In this document: one piece after another, positions 34,060 through 46,620 of the stretch
Layout: each line of letters starts with the position of its first letter
Numbering within the stretch: position 1 is the stretch's first letter
DNA from: Rhodamnia argentea
Taxonomy: Eukaryota; Streptophyta; Magnoliopsida; Myrtales; Myrtaceae
Assembly: GCF_020921035.1 (NCBI RefSeq)
Contig: NC_063151.1
Span: 18,482,934-18,546,933, forward strand
DNA length: 64,000 nt
Reading direction: 5' to 3'
Program-made: the position numbers and the translations under genes
Notes under the pieces: generated by a model
What the model was told of the DNA's origin: nothing
What the model saw: the letters and a program-made list of their open reading frames with translations, nothing else
Databases searched by the model: none

Positions 34060-36288
34060 TCAACCACACCAATAGGCGTAGTGCTCATCTCTACGCTGGT
34101 TACTAACAAGACCCCCACATTGCAAGCAGATGAAACTGCTCCCATCGGCAAACGCATCCAGTACAATCTGATCCCTTCCAGTTTCTGCCAGTATGGAATT
34201 TCCATGAGCATCTGGCTCGATCGATGGGCCACTTGCAGGAACTGATGGAGGGTTGGCCTCCAAAGGTTGTGCTTCGGCAATTGCACACTCGGCGAACAAT
34301 GAAGCCAGCTGTTCAACCGCAGAAGTTGATTGGAGTTTGCTTCTGTATAGCTCACGGGCACGCTGCAAGAATTCGAACACGGCCTGGTCCCCTCCTTTAG
34401 CCCTTGCTGCCATCACTACCTGTTTGAAGCACCAAGTTAGCTCCAACCAATGAAGTGTATTTTGCGTCTCTTAAGTATCTTCTACAGCCTTGGTTTTGAC
34501 AAACCATGTTCACATTGTCCTTTCTTAACTATAAAAGTTGATACTCTCTTTATAGCTCGAACAGAAAGATATCACTTACACTAAACACAATATAAATTGA
34601 TGGCAGAGACAAGACATGTAAGTTTCTACATAGAAGACAGACAGCAATATCGTAAAACGAAATTGACAACCAAGCATAACTAAGGTTGGTGAAACTTCTC
34701 CCCGCTAAGCATGACACAGACATCACCACGAAAATAATCTTGTGCCATCATAAAGCATTCTCCACAATGCATCCACTATAACTACATAAAGGGCCAGAGT
34801 ACAGATGGAAGAGAAACAATCAGCACTGCAGTTTTTATTGTGTTTGGTGTATGTGGTGTCCTAAATTAGGGAATAGATGATGGTTCAATAACGAGAGCAA
34901 TACAGTCAATATCCTTCTCAAACTGAATCATATTTACCAGCTTGCGTCCACTGTTTAAATTCATGATAAAGTTAGTTGAGTACATCTTCTTCAATTCAGA
35001 CGCCAACAGCTCAGCCAAGTGAAAATCCACTACACTCTGTTAAGAAATGTCTTCCAGAAATTTGCTTCTCAAGGTATTTTTTTCTTGGTCCACATACAAG
35101 TTCACTGGCTGACTCAAGGTCATTGAAGGCAAAACTGAGAGTTGAATCGATTTTGGAAAAGAAAAAGCACTAATTTTTTAGTTAAATTTACTACTTGGTC
35201 TCACCTTCAATGAAAGTATTCCACTGAACTTCCTCTGGAACACGGTATTCTACATTTCCAAAACTCATCCCCATTCTTCCTTGCAGAAGCTAGTAAAGGA
35301 CAATCTGACATCTCAATATGGGAGGGATATATTATGTTGTTCCCTAATTGTTCAAAGGAAACAGAAGGCTGGTGCCCCGTGTTAAAAGGAAGCATCCCCT
35401 TTAGCTTCATATAGTGTGTCACCGTTAAAAAAGAAAACCTTCATGCAACATCAAAGCTCTTACGCTGAGTCAAATAACAAGAATTACCATGCCATTGAAG
35501 AGAGGCTGCTGAGTACTAAACAAAATGGTGACCAAAATTCTCTTCACACCTTCATAAACAAACAGATACATTACACAGGCTGTTCAGGTTGCGTATGCGT
35601 TCTGTCTTTCTACTCATATCTAAGGACTACAATATTTTAGTGGCAATGTCACTCGAACCCAAAGCTAGCCGGTTCTCCCAGAATAGTGTTGAGGAGCAGC
35701 AGTTGACCAACACTCATCAAACTCGACACTATTGGACTCGCCATAGATGATCCCCATGGGATTGTTTGACCACGAAAGGTTCACAGCGTCAAAATGATCA
35801 ACTCAACGTGCACTTCAAGCTTGTTATGCTACTGTCAATGAGGCGCACCAGCCAAGAAGGCGAAAATCCGGGACGTTGGCAGCCCACTTAACGACGTGCA
35901 CCTCCCATCAATCACAATTAAGATCCATTCTACCCCATCAATGCATTTCATACAAAACACTTAACCACAATGTCAGCTACTGCACGAGCCAATAATCATG
36001 AAGCAACACCTAAACATACTCACAAACCCGACTCGAACAATGGATCCAGCAATTGGAAATCCAACAAACTAATTCAAATCCGCAGTTTCCCAGAAGGAAG
36101 CACAGCATAGAGCCACGGACGAACAGCTAAAAAGAGAAGAAAATCACCGCTTGGAGAGCCTGAGAGGGCTTGCCCTGATCAACGAGATGGCGAGCCGTGG
36201 CCAGCAACTCCCACCCAAAGTCTCTCCCTTGCGTCTCCCTCTCACTCTCCCTCATCTCCGTGTCTCCCTCCACCGGATCTCCTGCCAT
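34060..36288 (-). CDS. Two-exon plant protein of unknown function with C-terminal C2HC finger (166 aa)
   Basis: Exon 1 (36,148-36,288) encodes 47 aa from ATG ([10 protein letters not shown]...) to ...[12 protein letters not shown] donor follows directly. Exon 2 (34,060-34,419) starts after a CAG acceptor with [14 protein letters not shown] and runs to TGA. The junction is in phase 0 and gives a continuous amphipathic helical segment ([14 protein letters not shown] / [13 protein letters not shown]), which is why the two exons are joined. The C-terminus reads C145-x2-C148-x11-H160-x4-C165, a compact zinc-binding C2HC pattern ending two residues before the stop. The middle (100-130) is Pro/Ser-rich. 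I do not recognise a named family; tandem helices followed by a finger suggest a protein-binding adaptor, which is inference. The intron is 1728 bp. Confidence 0.72.
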
Positions 36289-36785
36289 GCTTCGTCACCC
36301 TCTTTTTGTTTCCACTCGATTTCTTCAGCTCGAGCTATGTTGATGCGATACAGAACGCACATGAATCACATCGATGCCATGAAAGGTGGGTTTTTTCCTT
36401 CTGCTGTTCTCTCTTTTTCCTGCCTCTGTTGGCTGACAACATCTGATGAAGATTCTGGTGAAGTGTAGAGTAGTTTTGTTTTAGACGATTCTGGGTCTGG
36501 CGCTATCTTTCACGTCATCTCCCAAAACAGGCACTTCCATTTTGGCTCAATGTCTTGTTCTTGATCTCTGGGTCTGGACTCATTTTTATCTTCATGCTCA
36601 GAACTATGAAAGCTAATGGAGGTTTTTTGGGCTTCTTGGTAAGATATCAACGGGGCTCAGCTATGGCCCATTAGATAAATTTTTTTAATCAAGGATTTTT
36701 TTTTTTTTGGCCATCTAGCTAAATCAATAAACGACTTCGATGTGCCATGAGCATAATTTAGCTCAAAATTGGCAATACCTTCATT

Positions 36786-37214
36786 TAGGGGTGTCAATGG
36801 TTTCCGTTTAAAACCGAACCGAACCGAACCATTAGGGTATAAATTTGAACCGAACTAAACCTCGCCCCGAACCAAAAATCCAATTTAGTTTGGTTTGGTT
36901 CAGTTCGGTTTTTTTTTTCTTTTTTGATTTTTATTTTTATTTTTTCTTTCCTTTTTTTCGTTTTTGGTTCAAATTTGACGGAGCCACCAGCCATTTGCTG
37001 AGGGCCAATAGCCCCCTAACCGTTTGCCCTAAAAAAGAAAAAGAAAAGAAATAAAAATAAAAAATAAAAAAATTGTTATTTTAAAGATTTTTAATGCGTT
37101 TTGGTTAACCAGACCAAACTATAAAGAAAAAAAGAATGGTTGTTTTTCAATTACCCGAACCAAAAATCAAACCGAACCGAACATTCACGTTTCAATTCGT
37201 TTTTGACACCCCTA
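36786..37214. mobile_element. hAT-like MITE (GGGGTGTCAA ends)
   Basis: The left end TAGGGGTGTCAATGG and the right end TTGACACCCCTA are inverted copies. Subterminal ACCGAACCGAACC (left) and AACCGAACCGAAC (right) flank an AT-rich core. TAGGGGTG-type ends are usual for non-autonomous plant hAT elements. A clear 8-bp target duplication was not seen, and there is no coding capacity. Confidence 0.65.
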
Positions 37215-37440
37215 CCTTTGACCCATTTCAACCCTCTCTTTTCATAAGCAAATCAAATTTTCATTGTAGGGAGTAAAAGTTTTGAGTTAGAAATCCGCTG
37301 ACGCCGTGAAAATGTCACCCTCCTATACTTTCTGCTTCTTCCAAGCCAAATATTATATCTACCCTTTGGGCTTCACGAACATGTCCTCTACAGCTCATCA
37401 TCTCTGTAACGTGAGCTAGTTTCACAACCGTGCACTGCAT

Positions 37441-37441
<1 letters not shown>

Positions 37442-37478
<37 letters not shown>
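37442..37478. repeat. (TA)n microsatellite
   Basis: About 18 TA units. Confidence 0.95.
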
Positions 37479-37481
<3 letters not shown>

Positions 37482-40089
37482 GTCATTAGATAAACTTCAT
37501 TACTAACTCACGGTGAAGACATTAGTTCGAATCAAACACAATAAATCCATAGTGGGCAGGGCATGACTATTCTTGGAGAGCATTCTTCTGTGAGCTTTCA
37601 CAATCCAATCCACGGCTTATTTTTCCACGGTCCTCATGAACTATCGAGACACCGGTTGGGCCAGGTGTTTACTATCTTCCAACATGGGCTTGCATTCGGG
37701 CTTGGTCTGATAGCACTCTTTAACTGATATGCTATCATACTACTTTCCTTGATTGAGTGTTCTGTCTTTATCCTCACGAACCTCCAACAGTGGGTTGCCC
37801 AGCAGATCCATTACTTTCACGGCGCAATATCCCTCCTGTCGATACCTCCGGCATCGCTATCCAGATCCGTCACGTTTTTTCCTTCCGGGGAACCCTGGAC
37901 ATATTTGAATGCTCTTCATATGCTATGAACCTGTGACTGTCAGTAAAAGATGAACTGAACTGATTAATCTAGAGAATCTACCATGTCTTCACTGAAGTAG
38001 TTGTGTAAACACCGCTTAGTTTAGCATAAAAAGAGATATGAATGAGTCTAAATGATTGTCGTTGGCGTTTTTCCTAGTCAATTTTCATATGTTAAAGCTC
38101 AAAGATTCACTATGTGTAGTCAATCTCTGCTGGATTTGGCCCCGAAAAAACATCTCTATTAGGGGGCAAAAGGCACTGGACCGTAAAATCTCTAGGCTTT
38201 ATTCAAGGGTGCTTACATCTATGTGGTAGCATAAATCTCGTTTTGAGATCGTCAAGAGGGAGCTTAAATCTGAGCCAATCAACATATTTGGTTGGACCCA
38301 CCTTTACTTAAATACTTGATCCAATGAGTTATTGACCAACCAAGATAATATTAATTGCTCAACACCACACAAATTCTCTGTTGCAGGATTTCTCTGACAC
38401 AATCCACAGTGTATCTCACCTGACCCTATGATCCAAAGAGCGCACACAAGCAGTATGGTAATGGTATTCGTTCTTCACTTTACTCCCTTTGATCCCTTTT
38501 CTTCTATGATGCACAGTACAGTAGCAGTAGCCTCGCACTTATCATCGTGCAATTCACGTTCAGTCAACTTTCTAACAAGTTTCAGTAACCATTTACCCAG
38601 GAATTCACTGTTGTAGACAAACAAGCAGTGCACACATGTGGATTAATGGAGAAATGTGTGGTATGATGATTCAGAAGTTAGGGATAAACGCAAAGTCCTA
38701 GAGAATTCATCCCTGGGAAAGTACTGAACTTCTGGTCCCTTTGATCGTGAGAAACGAGAAAATAATGGGCATAACTAGAAGAAGCATTGAGATAAACGAG
38801 CAAAGACATGATGAGATCAGTCAAGGACGGCGGATCGAATGATTATGTTCAAGGTTGCCGGCTACAATGATGATAGACGGGGTCTTGCGATTCTTCGGCT
38901 TGTATGCATCAGTTGCACACAGGGGCAAATCAAAATGCCTGTGTTGAATGGGCATGACGACCAAAGAGCAGATTTTTCATGACCAGTTGGACAGAGACAA
39001 TTGAAAACTTCAATTAGAAACCAGAAACAGTGGCCGGTGACAAGGATGTGAGCGAGACATCTACCACAATTTAGAATCCGAGGGGGTGGACGAACCACTT
39101 TCTTTCAGGTGGACCAAGATGTTGCTGCTGGGAATTCAAGTGGGAAAAGTTTGGTTTTGGTCCACATATCTCTTTTCAATCTAATGCATCCTCTGCAGCA
39201 ATTAGAACAGGAAAAAGCAAAGTCATGCGCGAGACTTGTGAGGATAAGGAAGCAGTACTGTCCTAAAAAGCGAAGAGGCAAAAACCCACCAAAGGTCTTG
39301 ACTTCATCATCAAGCATTTTTTTTTTTTTTTTTTGCCCCTTGATGATGGGAATCCCCACTTTCCTCTGCACTGCTCGAGACTTTTTGTGACAGCCCTTAT
39401 GTTATGGCATAGCAGAATCATTTGCAAGTTCTTTGTCTTCTTTTCGGCTTTCTGGACATTTCAGGAGGGATGGAGCTGAAACTTGGACAGTGGTCATGCG
39501 GGAGAAAAAAATGAAAAGACGATACAGGAAGCATGGGCAATAATTTCTGTTATTGGTGAATCCAGTCTTGGTTTTTCTTATGGTTTCGATTTCGGAATTT
39601 GGAGTTCGGGTTTTAGTAATCAGATGAAACCCGACATCTAAGAGGATTTGCATTCCTGCGACACGAGATGTGTAGAAACATGTTCAATCTGCACACATAT
39701 ATCAGAACAAAGTCTCTCGAATTTCGAGAGGTGATGCGACTTTTGTACAGCTTCCTTTGCTATATCAGGAGTTGCCGGAGTCACGAGAGTCGGTAATGAC
39801 GGCGTAAAACTCTTCGCCTACGGGATATGGTGCCGCAATACACCGTGGTTCAGTGAGGAGATATTTGTTTCGTTGGATTGGTTGAGTCCATTGCCTTAAC
39901 ATCAACGCAAGTTCCTTATGTAGCAAAATGAAAAGGAAGGGTTACACAAAAAACAAAAGCTGATAAAAAGGTAGAAACATCAGCACTTAACTTGAAAAAA
40001 AAAGATTCATTCTTATTTGAATTATACAGTTACAGTACTTCGTTCCAAATCTTTGGACTTGAAGATAAAAAGAGGAGCCAGCAAGATTC

Positions 40090-41451
40090 TCAAGGCGTAG
40101 GAGCAGTGCCCGGAACCAATGAATCCAGATCAGCATGGTTACATGGTACATAGGAGTACGACCACATCCGCGGACACGGCCTTGGGAGTGCAAAGAAATG
40201 TGCACACTCAGCCACCGGCCTCTGGAACGGAAGATCGGGAATGCAGTTATTTTGCACATTGAGTATGCCCTTCTCTATCAACGCTCTACACCAAGGGCCG
40301 GCGTGCTGAAAATAGTTGTCGGACAGAGATAAGTTCACCAAGTTCCGATACAGTCCTAGCCAGCAGATTGGCTCCGGCACCATCCCGTAGAACAAATTCC
40401 CTGCGAAGTTCAGTTGCTCCACCTTCTCCAAGCAGAACAGCGAGAGCGGAAGCGGGCCTGTCAACAGGTTTTTACCCGCATCCAAGACCACAGTCTCGTC
40501 CAGCAGACCAATCTCATACGGCAAACAGCCGCTGAACTGGTTGTTCAAGAACAGGACCTCAGTCAAAGTGGACAGGGCTCTCGTGATGCTTCCCGGGATC
40601 GGACCAGTGAATTTGTTGTTGGCTAAGGTGAGGTAGAGCACGTGGGCGTTCCCTAGATTGTCTGGCAGTGTCTGATCGAAGCTGTTGTCGTTGAGGAATA
40701 GCGCGTAGAGATCCTGAGTAAATATCTGGGCAGGTACGGCCCCGGAGAAGGAATTGAACCTCATGTCCAGGAATATGAGATCGGTCATGCCGAGAACCAC
40801 CATAGGAAATGGGCCCGAGAACTTGTTGTTACTAAGGTCGAGCTCGTAGAGGTACTTGAGCTTGGCGATGGCCGGGGAAATGGTCCCGGCAAAGTTGTTG
40901 GAATTGGCGTGGAAGAGCGCGATGTCCGGGAGCCGATCGAGGAAGCCATCTAGGCTAGGAGCACTTAATCCGAAGCCATTGAAGTCTATAGAAGCTAAAG
41001 CAATGGCTGATCCATTGTCAGGAGGGTTGTCACAGTAAAAGCCTTTGTACTTGCAAATGTCAGCGCCAACCCAAGATTTGGTGATGCCAAGAGGATCTAA
41101 TGTGATTGTGGACTTGAACATCTGGATCACTGGGTACACCAGCGCAAGCCTCTGGTCGACAAAGTCCAGGATCTCTTGTACAATGGGCGCTTGTACTACT
41201 GGTGCTAACAGGGGTGCTTGTATAACTGGTCCTAGCAGTGGAATCTTTGCCTGAGGACATTCCGATTTGTCGGGGTTCTCGAGAAGTCTGCCGCTGCCGC
41301 AATCTTTGCTCGAGCCGCCACCCCCGCCGATGCCGATGGGGAGCTCTAGCGTGTCTCTACCCGTGGTACTTGCTTCAGCACCCAAAATGAGAGAAGTTGG
41401 GAAGATAAGGAGGAGTGAGAGAATTGCAACGAAGGAGATCTTGTTGATCAT
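40090..41451 (-). CDS. Secreted LRR protein, LRX-like (similar to 'uncharacterized protein At4g06744')
   Basis: A single-exon gene encoding 453 aa. Residues 1-25 form a signal peptide (hydrophobic [13 protein letters not shown], then Ala-rich cleavage region). A Gly-rich linker (41-46) and a short Pro/Val repeat segment ([20 protein letters not shown]) follow. [15 protein letters not shown] block is the paired-Cys N-cap of plant extracellular LRRs. About nine LRRs follow, with the plant signature ([38 protein letters not shown]). A Cys-containing C-cap ([15 protein letters not shown]) closes the domain. This is the architecture of the N-terminal half of leucine-rich repeat extensins, which sit in the cell wall and bind RALF peptides. 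Here the Ser-Pro extensin tail is absent: the protein ends VPGTAPTP. An apoplastic role is inferred; the ligand is unknown. Confidence 0.9.
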   Translation of the reverse strand: MINKISFVAILSLLLIFPTSLILGAEASTTGRDTLELPIGIGGGGGSSKDCGSGRLLENPDKSECPQAKIPLLGPVIQAPLLAPVVQAPIVQEILDFVDQRLALVYPVIQMFKSTITLDPLGITKSWVGADICKYKGFYCDNPPDNGSAIALASIDFNGFGLSAPSLDGFLDRLPDIALFHANSNNFAGTISPAIAKLKYLYELDLSNNKFSGPFPMVVLGMTDLIFLDMRFNSFSGAVPAQIFTQDLYALFLNDNSFDQTLPDNLGNAHVLYLTLANNKFTGPIPGSITRALSTLTEVLFLNNQFSGCLPYEIGLLDETVVLDAGKNLLTGPLPLSLFCLEKVEQLNFAGNLFYGMVPEPICWLGLYRNLVNLSLSDNYFQHAGPWCRALIEKGILNVQNNCIPDLPFQRPVAECAHFFALPRPCPRMWSYSYVPCNHADLDSLVPGTAPTP

Positions 41452-43555
41452 TGTACTACTCTTTTCTTGTGATTTCAGATGCTACGGAGATTTCGACGGT
41501 GAGGAGATGTGGAGGCAATGGAGGCGGGTCTGCAAGAGAGAAACAACCTTAGAATCTGCTAGAACGTGTTCTTGCTGTGCCTGCAATGTCCACTACTTAG
41601 AGGGAAACTGGTACCTTCTCGCCAACCCACCTCGATGGTAAGTGCTTGATCAAACCCACTTAGCCTACTAAAATAAAGCAAAAAATAATTTCAGTGGCTG
41701 CTTGTTTTGTCAAGGAGAAGCTCTCTCTGTTACATGAATTTTGTCATCTTATTATCGTGGATTACAGAATTGTCTCTTTGGTTTCAAAGGGTCCAGAATG
41801 TGAACAGCCAAGATGATTCTAGAAGCTCCAACTTTCTGTCAGGCCGATTTCTTTCCACCGCTGGTCTGTGCTGATTTGCAGGTTTGTCATGAGAGGACGA
41901 TCAAGATGAGAAAATTCAGCAAAACGACAGTTTCCTACCTCATTCTCTTCCGTTCCAGCTCTGCGGACAAACGAACGTTGTACAAAGCACGTGCGCGCGT
42001 CTCGGACCTAAAGTTCCGGAGGGAATTCTCCCATACTCACGTACCCATGTGAGTGGAGCTCGAAACGTCGGGGTGAAGAGTGAGTGATGCAGAAGAGAAG
42101 ACACGACCGATTCTTACGGGTAGCATCATAGTGGTTTGAGCTAGGAGTTCTATGATAAAATTATATATTATGAGGAACTCTAAGGGAGGAGTTGGCCTAT
42201 CGTCCACAAATTGATCAGAAGCCAAATCGAGTTGTTGTGACAAAGTGGTCTATGTGTCTCGATCAATGGATTGGGCACCTGAGCTAAATTAGGCATGATA
42301 TGATCTAATATGAGCATGCTATTCCTCATGTTGTTTTTAGAAACAACTATAAAAGGAAGGTTGTCTAGTGTTCTCGGCTCACCAAGTGCCACACGAGCCA
42401 TTCCACTGCAAAGAATCCGATCGGCCCGTGACACGCGCACACGTGTCTTACGGGGATGATTTGGGCCATTTTTCCTTCAATACAAGAGTCATTTGTTCCC
42501 TTAAAAATGAGTTTAAGCAGTAACTATTTGAAGTACTTCTTGGGCATGATTCGAACTATCATGTCCCGGATGATGGGAATTCAAACGTCAACGCAACAAG
42601 GATCGCATTTTGGAACATTAGAGAAGTATTGAGTGCCCTCAAACTCTTGGTCAGGCATTACAACTCCATGTTCAACAAGATAGGCCATAGGGACGCGCAT
42701 GGCAACACTTCTCCTCTAGAAATCAATTTCTAAACATAAGTTAATTTTTATACTTACGAAGATAAGTAAATTTTTTTTTTTTTTACTTCTTCAAATGGCT
42801 CCGAAATTACTTCTATAACAAAAAAAAAATCCTCTGAAGAGTAGAAAAATAAAGTTGCATAACCAACAGATTTACGTTCTAGAAGTTATGTTACCAAACG
42901 GATTTCCGGCCCGCCCTTCTGTCCAAGGCCCTTGTTCTATTGACTCTAAGCCCTCGCCCGTCTTTAGCATGAGCAATAATCAAAGCACATGGTCAAAACC
43001 TTTGAAAGCAGTAACCAAAACGGACCAAACTTGAACGCAGATGAACGGTGCGCGTGGTCGAATCCGGCCGAACTGATGTTGATTTCGCTTGTTGAAATTT
43101 GGTTGATTCAAACGTGGCGACCGGATGATTGCTTTTGTCTGTCGCGGCTGTTTAATTTAGCAAAAAATTGATTCTCTCGTAAGAACAAAGGCCAGGTCAA
43201 TCCGCACCAGAAAAATTTTACCCAGATGATGTTCAGGTAAAAAAAATCTTCTTCTTTAACCACAACACATGCATCAGACAATTCACTAAGGCATGAGGAA
43301 GTTCAAAATTAAAGGTACACATCACATTTGTTTTGGAATTTTTGTACCCTTTAAACGAACGTTGACAAGAAAATATTTCATGCATATGTTACATGGTTGA
43401 TGTGGTTGAATACGCCAATTTGTTCTTGAAACTTTACTCATCGTGGCAAAAAAAAAAAAAAAATGAGACTTGAGACCCAATCTTTGTGCACAATAAATAA
43501 AAACCACCCAAAAAAAATTAAAATTGACCTGAAGAGTTTAAATTAGTTAAATCCT
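41452..43555. other. Intergenic region with one truncated Harbinger-type MITE
   Basis: The first 100-150 bases are the promoter and leader of the LRR gene. The remainder shows no supported gene; poly(T)/(A) runs occur near 42,775, 42,825 and 43,450. Confidence 0.5.
42690..42908. mobile_element. Truncated Harbinger-type MITE related to 3822-4174
   Basis: The left end GGGACGCGCATGGCAACACT matches the TIR of the 353-bp element at 3822. The interior shares ATCAA(T/C)TTC and AGTTAATTTTTATACTT. The right side ends with TTACCAAACGGATTTCC, which in the 3822 element is internal, so the right end is missing or degraded. Confidence 0.6.
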
Positions 43556-44603
43556 ACAATTTGCGCATAATTAGGCGGAACACATGCTGGCCAACATAAA
43601 AATGATATTTCAGACACAACCTTTTGTCAACAATAAAAATCCACAAGCACAAAACATTTTCACATATTTTCACATGATCAATTGAGGTTGGTTAAATTTT
43701 GCAATCCGTCGTAACTAGGGATAAGGGTGAGCGGTTCCAAGATCGGTCCAGGTTTCACTTGAAAGATGGAACCCACCTTGTCGAAAATGGTTCCCTAGTT
43801 TTTGGATATGTAGCACCGATATTTTCCAAGAGTCTTTGTGTGGTGTCCAACATTCTTTGACACCCCGACATTGTCCGACAATTTGCACATAATTAGGCAG
43901 TAAACATGCTGGCCAACATAAAAATGATATTTGACACAACCTTTTGTCACAATAAAAATCCAAAGAAAACATTTTCATATTTTACATGATCAATTGAGGT
44001 TGGTTAATTTTGCAATCCGTCGTAACTAGGGATAAGGGTGAGCGGTCAAGATCGGTGGTTTCACTTGAAAGATGGAACCAATGTCGGAAATGGTTCTTTT
44101 TGGATATGTAGCAACGATATTTTCCAAGAGTCTTTGTGTGGTGTCCAACATTCTTTGACACCCCGACATTGTCCGACAATTTGCACATAATTAGGCAGGA
44201 CACATGCTGGCCAACATAAAAATGATATTTCAGACACAACCTTTTGTCAACAATAAAAATCCACAAGCACAAAACATTTTCACATATTTTCACATGATCA
44301 ATTGAGATTGGTTGAATTTTGCAATCCGTTGTAACTAGAGATAAGGGTGAGCGGTTCCAAGATCGGTCCAGGTTTCACTTGAAAGATGGAACCCAACCTG
44401 TCGGAAATGGTTCCCCAGTTTTTGGATATGTAGCACCGATATTTTCCAAGAGTCTTTGTGTGGTGTCCAACATTCTTTGACTCCCGACATTGTCCGACAA
44501 TTTGCACATAATTAGGCAGGACACATGCTGGCCAACATAAAAATGATATTTCAAACACAACCTTTTGTCAACAATAAAAATCCACAAGCACAAAACATTT
44601 TCA
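43556..44603. repeat. Tandem repeat, about 322-bp unit, 3.3 copies
   Basis: Units begin at 43,556, 43,878, 44,176 and 44,497 with ACAATTTGC(G/A)CATAATTAG. Spacings are 322, 298 and 321 bp; the fourth copy is partial (about 107 bp). Each full unit carries TAGGGATAAGGGTGAGCGGT or close variants, which is the left end of the hAT-like element ending at 45,926. Copy 2 is shorter because of many small deletions scattered along it. Confidence 0.9.
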
Positions 44604-44871
44604 AAATATAAATTTAATTAAAAAATATTTATAAATATAACAAGTCATTTTTATACCCAATCACCGCCCAAAATTAATATTCCCAACTATTTGTCATAAA
44701 ATCCAAAAAAAAATATGATTTTCACATGATCAATTAAATTAAAACTAGTCTAAAAAAATAATCATGAATCTTTAACATAAGAAACAAAAGAAACTCTTTG
44801 ATAATCTCCATTTTAACTCGACCGACACGTGATCGGTGCTTCGAACCCCCCAAAAAAACACAAAATAAACA

Positions 44872-44903
<32 letters not shown>

Positions 44904-45926
44904 AAAATTTAAGTATATATAATAAATTATGGGTGAAAATATAAATTTATTAAAAATATATATACTTAAGTCATATACCAAATCACCCCAAAATTAATAT
45001 TCCCAGCTAGTCTAAAAAAATAATCCTAAAGAAGATTGAAAACTCCATCGATATATATATATGTGTGTGTGTGTGATAATTTATCAACATTTAATATATA
45101 ACGTGTCCCAACATATCGGAATTCCCTATTTTTGAGAAATCACTTGTCGGCGTATCGTATCGTGTCGCGTGTCACATGTCGTATCAGTGCTACATAAGTT
45201 TTTGAAACTTAGAACCTACCCTGTCAATCCGTTCCATGGTTGGTTCCAAGATCTACTCGGGAACCAGCCAATTTCTTCTTCTTTTTTGGTTTCATTTTTT
45301 TCATTTTTTTTGTTTCTTTTTTAGTTATGGAAAATGAAAGTAAACACAATAACAAAAGTAAATTCACGTTTTCCATTAGCAACAATCCATAAAAGATGAA
45401 CACATAAATTAAAATAAAAAATAAAAAAATTCAAAACATATACCATAAAACCTAAATTATAGAACTTCATTCCTCAATCATCCATGAAATATTGGTCCAA
45501 ATTCTAACAACATGAAATCAAAAAAAACAACAAATATAGTTAATCACTCAATAATAATTTTAAATTTAAATTATCATTAATAAAATGAAATAATTATTAG
45601 AAAACCTCACCACATATATTCATTCCACTTCAACTCGTAAAATCTATTTGCCGATGATAATCTCTTCTTTAAGTCAATCCATATATAAAAAAGAGTTATA
45701 TACATCACTTAAAATATATAATTTCTATTTTATCGATTCTTGGTCCAATTCCTTGATTCCAAATTCAATTCTTACCCAGGAACCGGGAAACAAATTGCAC
45801 AATAGTGATTATGCTTTTTTGGAACCAAAAATTGGACTGGTAACCATGGAAATCTAGAACCGGACTAGTTCCTATGGCCAATTCGGTCTAGTTCTCGATT
45901 CTATCCTGGACCAATGCTCATCTCTA
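44336..45926. mobile_element. Non-autonomous hAT-like element
   Basis: The right end, complemented, is TAGAGATGAGCATTGGTCCA; the left end is TAGAGATAAGGGTGAGCGGT followed by a GGTCCAGG subterminal motif that the right end also has. TAGRGATR ends are typical of hAT. The interior is very AT-rich and non-coding. It contains a second, shorter duplication (TTAATATTCCC and CTAGTCTAAAAAAATAATC at about 44,675-44,765 and 44,993-45,030) and a TA/GT tract at about 45,050-45,076. The copies of the left end at 43,716 and 44,027 belong to the tandem repeat, so the true left border may lie further left. Confidence 0.5.
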
Positions 45927-45931
45927 ATCGG

Positions 45932-46136
45932 GACTTCGTTTGTTTCGAGAAAAATAAATAATTTAGAAAACATATTCCTAAGAATAATTGCTTGTATTGT
46001 TTGAAATAATTAGCCAATGAAAAATAAATTTTATGGATGATGTAAATATTTTTTCATTCATATTTACTTAACCGATATAAGCTATAACTTTTAATAACAT
46101 ATTTTTCAAATCATTTTTAGCGAAACAAATAAAGCT
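45932..46136. mobile_element. Short AT-rich MITE (TTCGTTTGTTTCGAGAAAAAT ends)
   Basis: ACTTCGTTTGTTTCGAGAAA at the left is inverted as TTAGCGAAACAAATAAAG at the right. The AT-rich interior includes AATAATTGCTTGTATTG, which is conserved in the copies at 55,842 and 56,666. It is non-coding and of unclear superfamily. Confidence 0.6.
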
Positions 46137-46393
46137 TAGGCAGTTGTTGTTTTCTCTCAATTACAAGTTGCGGTGTTGAAAGGGATTTCCTTTATCCATG
46201 GGCAATGAGTTTCTATTTATTGGGGGTCATCCGTATTTATAGAAGCTTTAATTTTCATGCTTATGCCCTCATTACTTCTAATAATGGTGGCCGTCATGCT
46301 AGTAGAATCGTTCGTCCTATAAAATATAGACATGAAAGTCTTTGGGCACGGTATTTTTGAGGAACCCGACACTCGAGTTTGATTGTGATAAGT

Positions 46394-46620
46394 AAGGTTA
46401 ATACCACGAAAAACCCTAAAATTGTATAGTTATGAAAAATTTATTACAAACTTACTTTTGGGTCACTAAAATTCTCAAATCGATACACCTGCAATAAATT
46501 TACTCAAAACTAATTTTCGGATTATCAAAAATCAAAAATCGATATAATCATGACACAATTACCCTCTATTAGCTTCCTTCAAATTTTACCGTAAAATTGG
46601 TGGGATGGATGGCACATAAT
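46394..46620. mobile_element. Fragment of the MULE-like MITE family seen at 1896-2331
   Basis: It starts GGTTAATACCACGAAAAACC, matching the TIR of the 1896-2331 element. It continues with repeated AAATTTATTAC, CAATAAATTTAC and CGATACACCTGCAATAAATT motifs of the same interior. The other terminus is not visible, so it is truncated. Confidence 0.6.

Larger units (their letters stand above)
36289..40089. other. Intergenic region with a MITE and a (TA)n tract
   Basis: Apart from the element at 36,786-37,214 and the TA microsatellite, I see no supported gene. The frames on both strands (up to about 105 codons) lack domains. Poly(T)/poly(A) runs occur near 36,700 and 39,320. Confidence 0.5.

Noticed and set aside
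43556-44603. Regular repeat array considered as CRISPR
   Set aside because: Units of about 322 bp are contiguous and contain a transposon end; there are no short repeats with unique spacers, and the host is a eukaryote.
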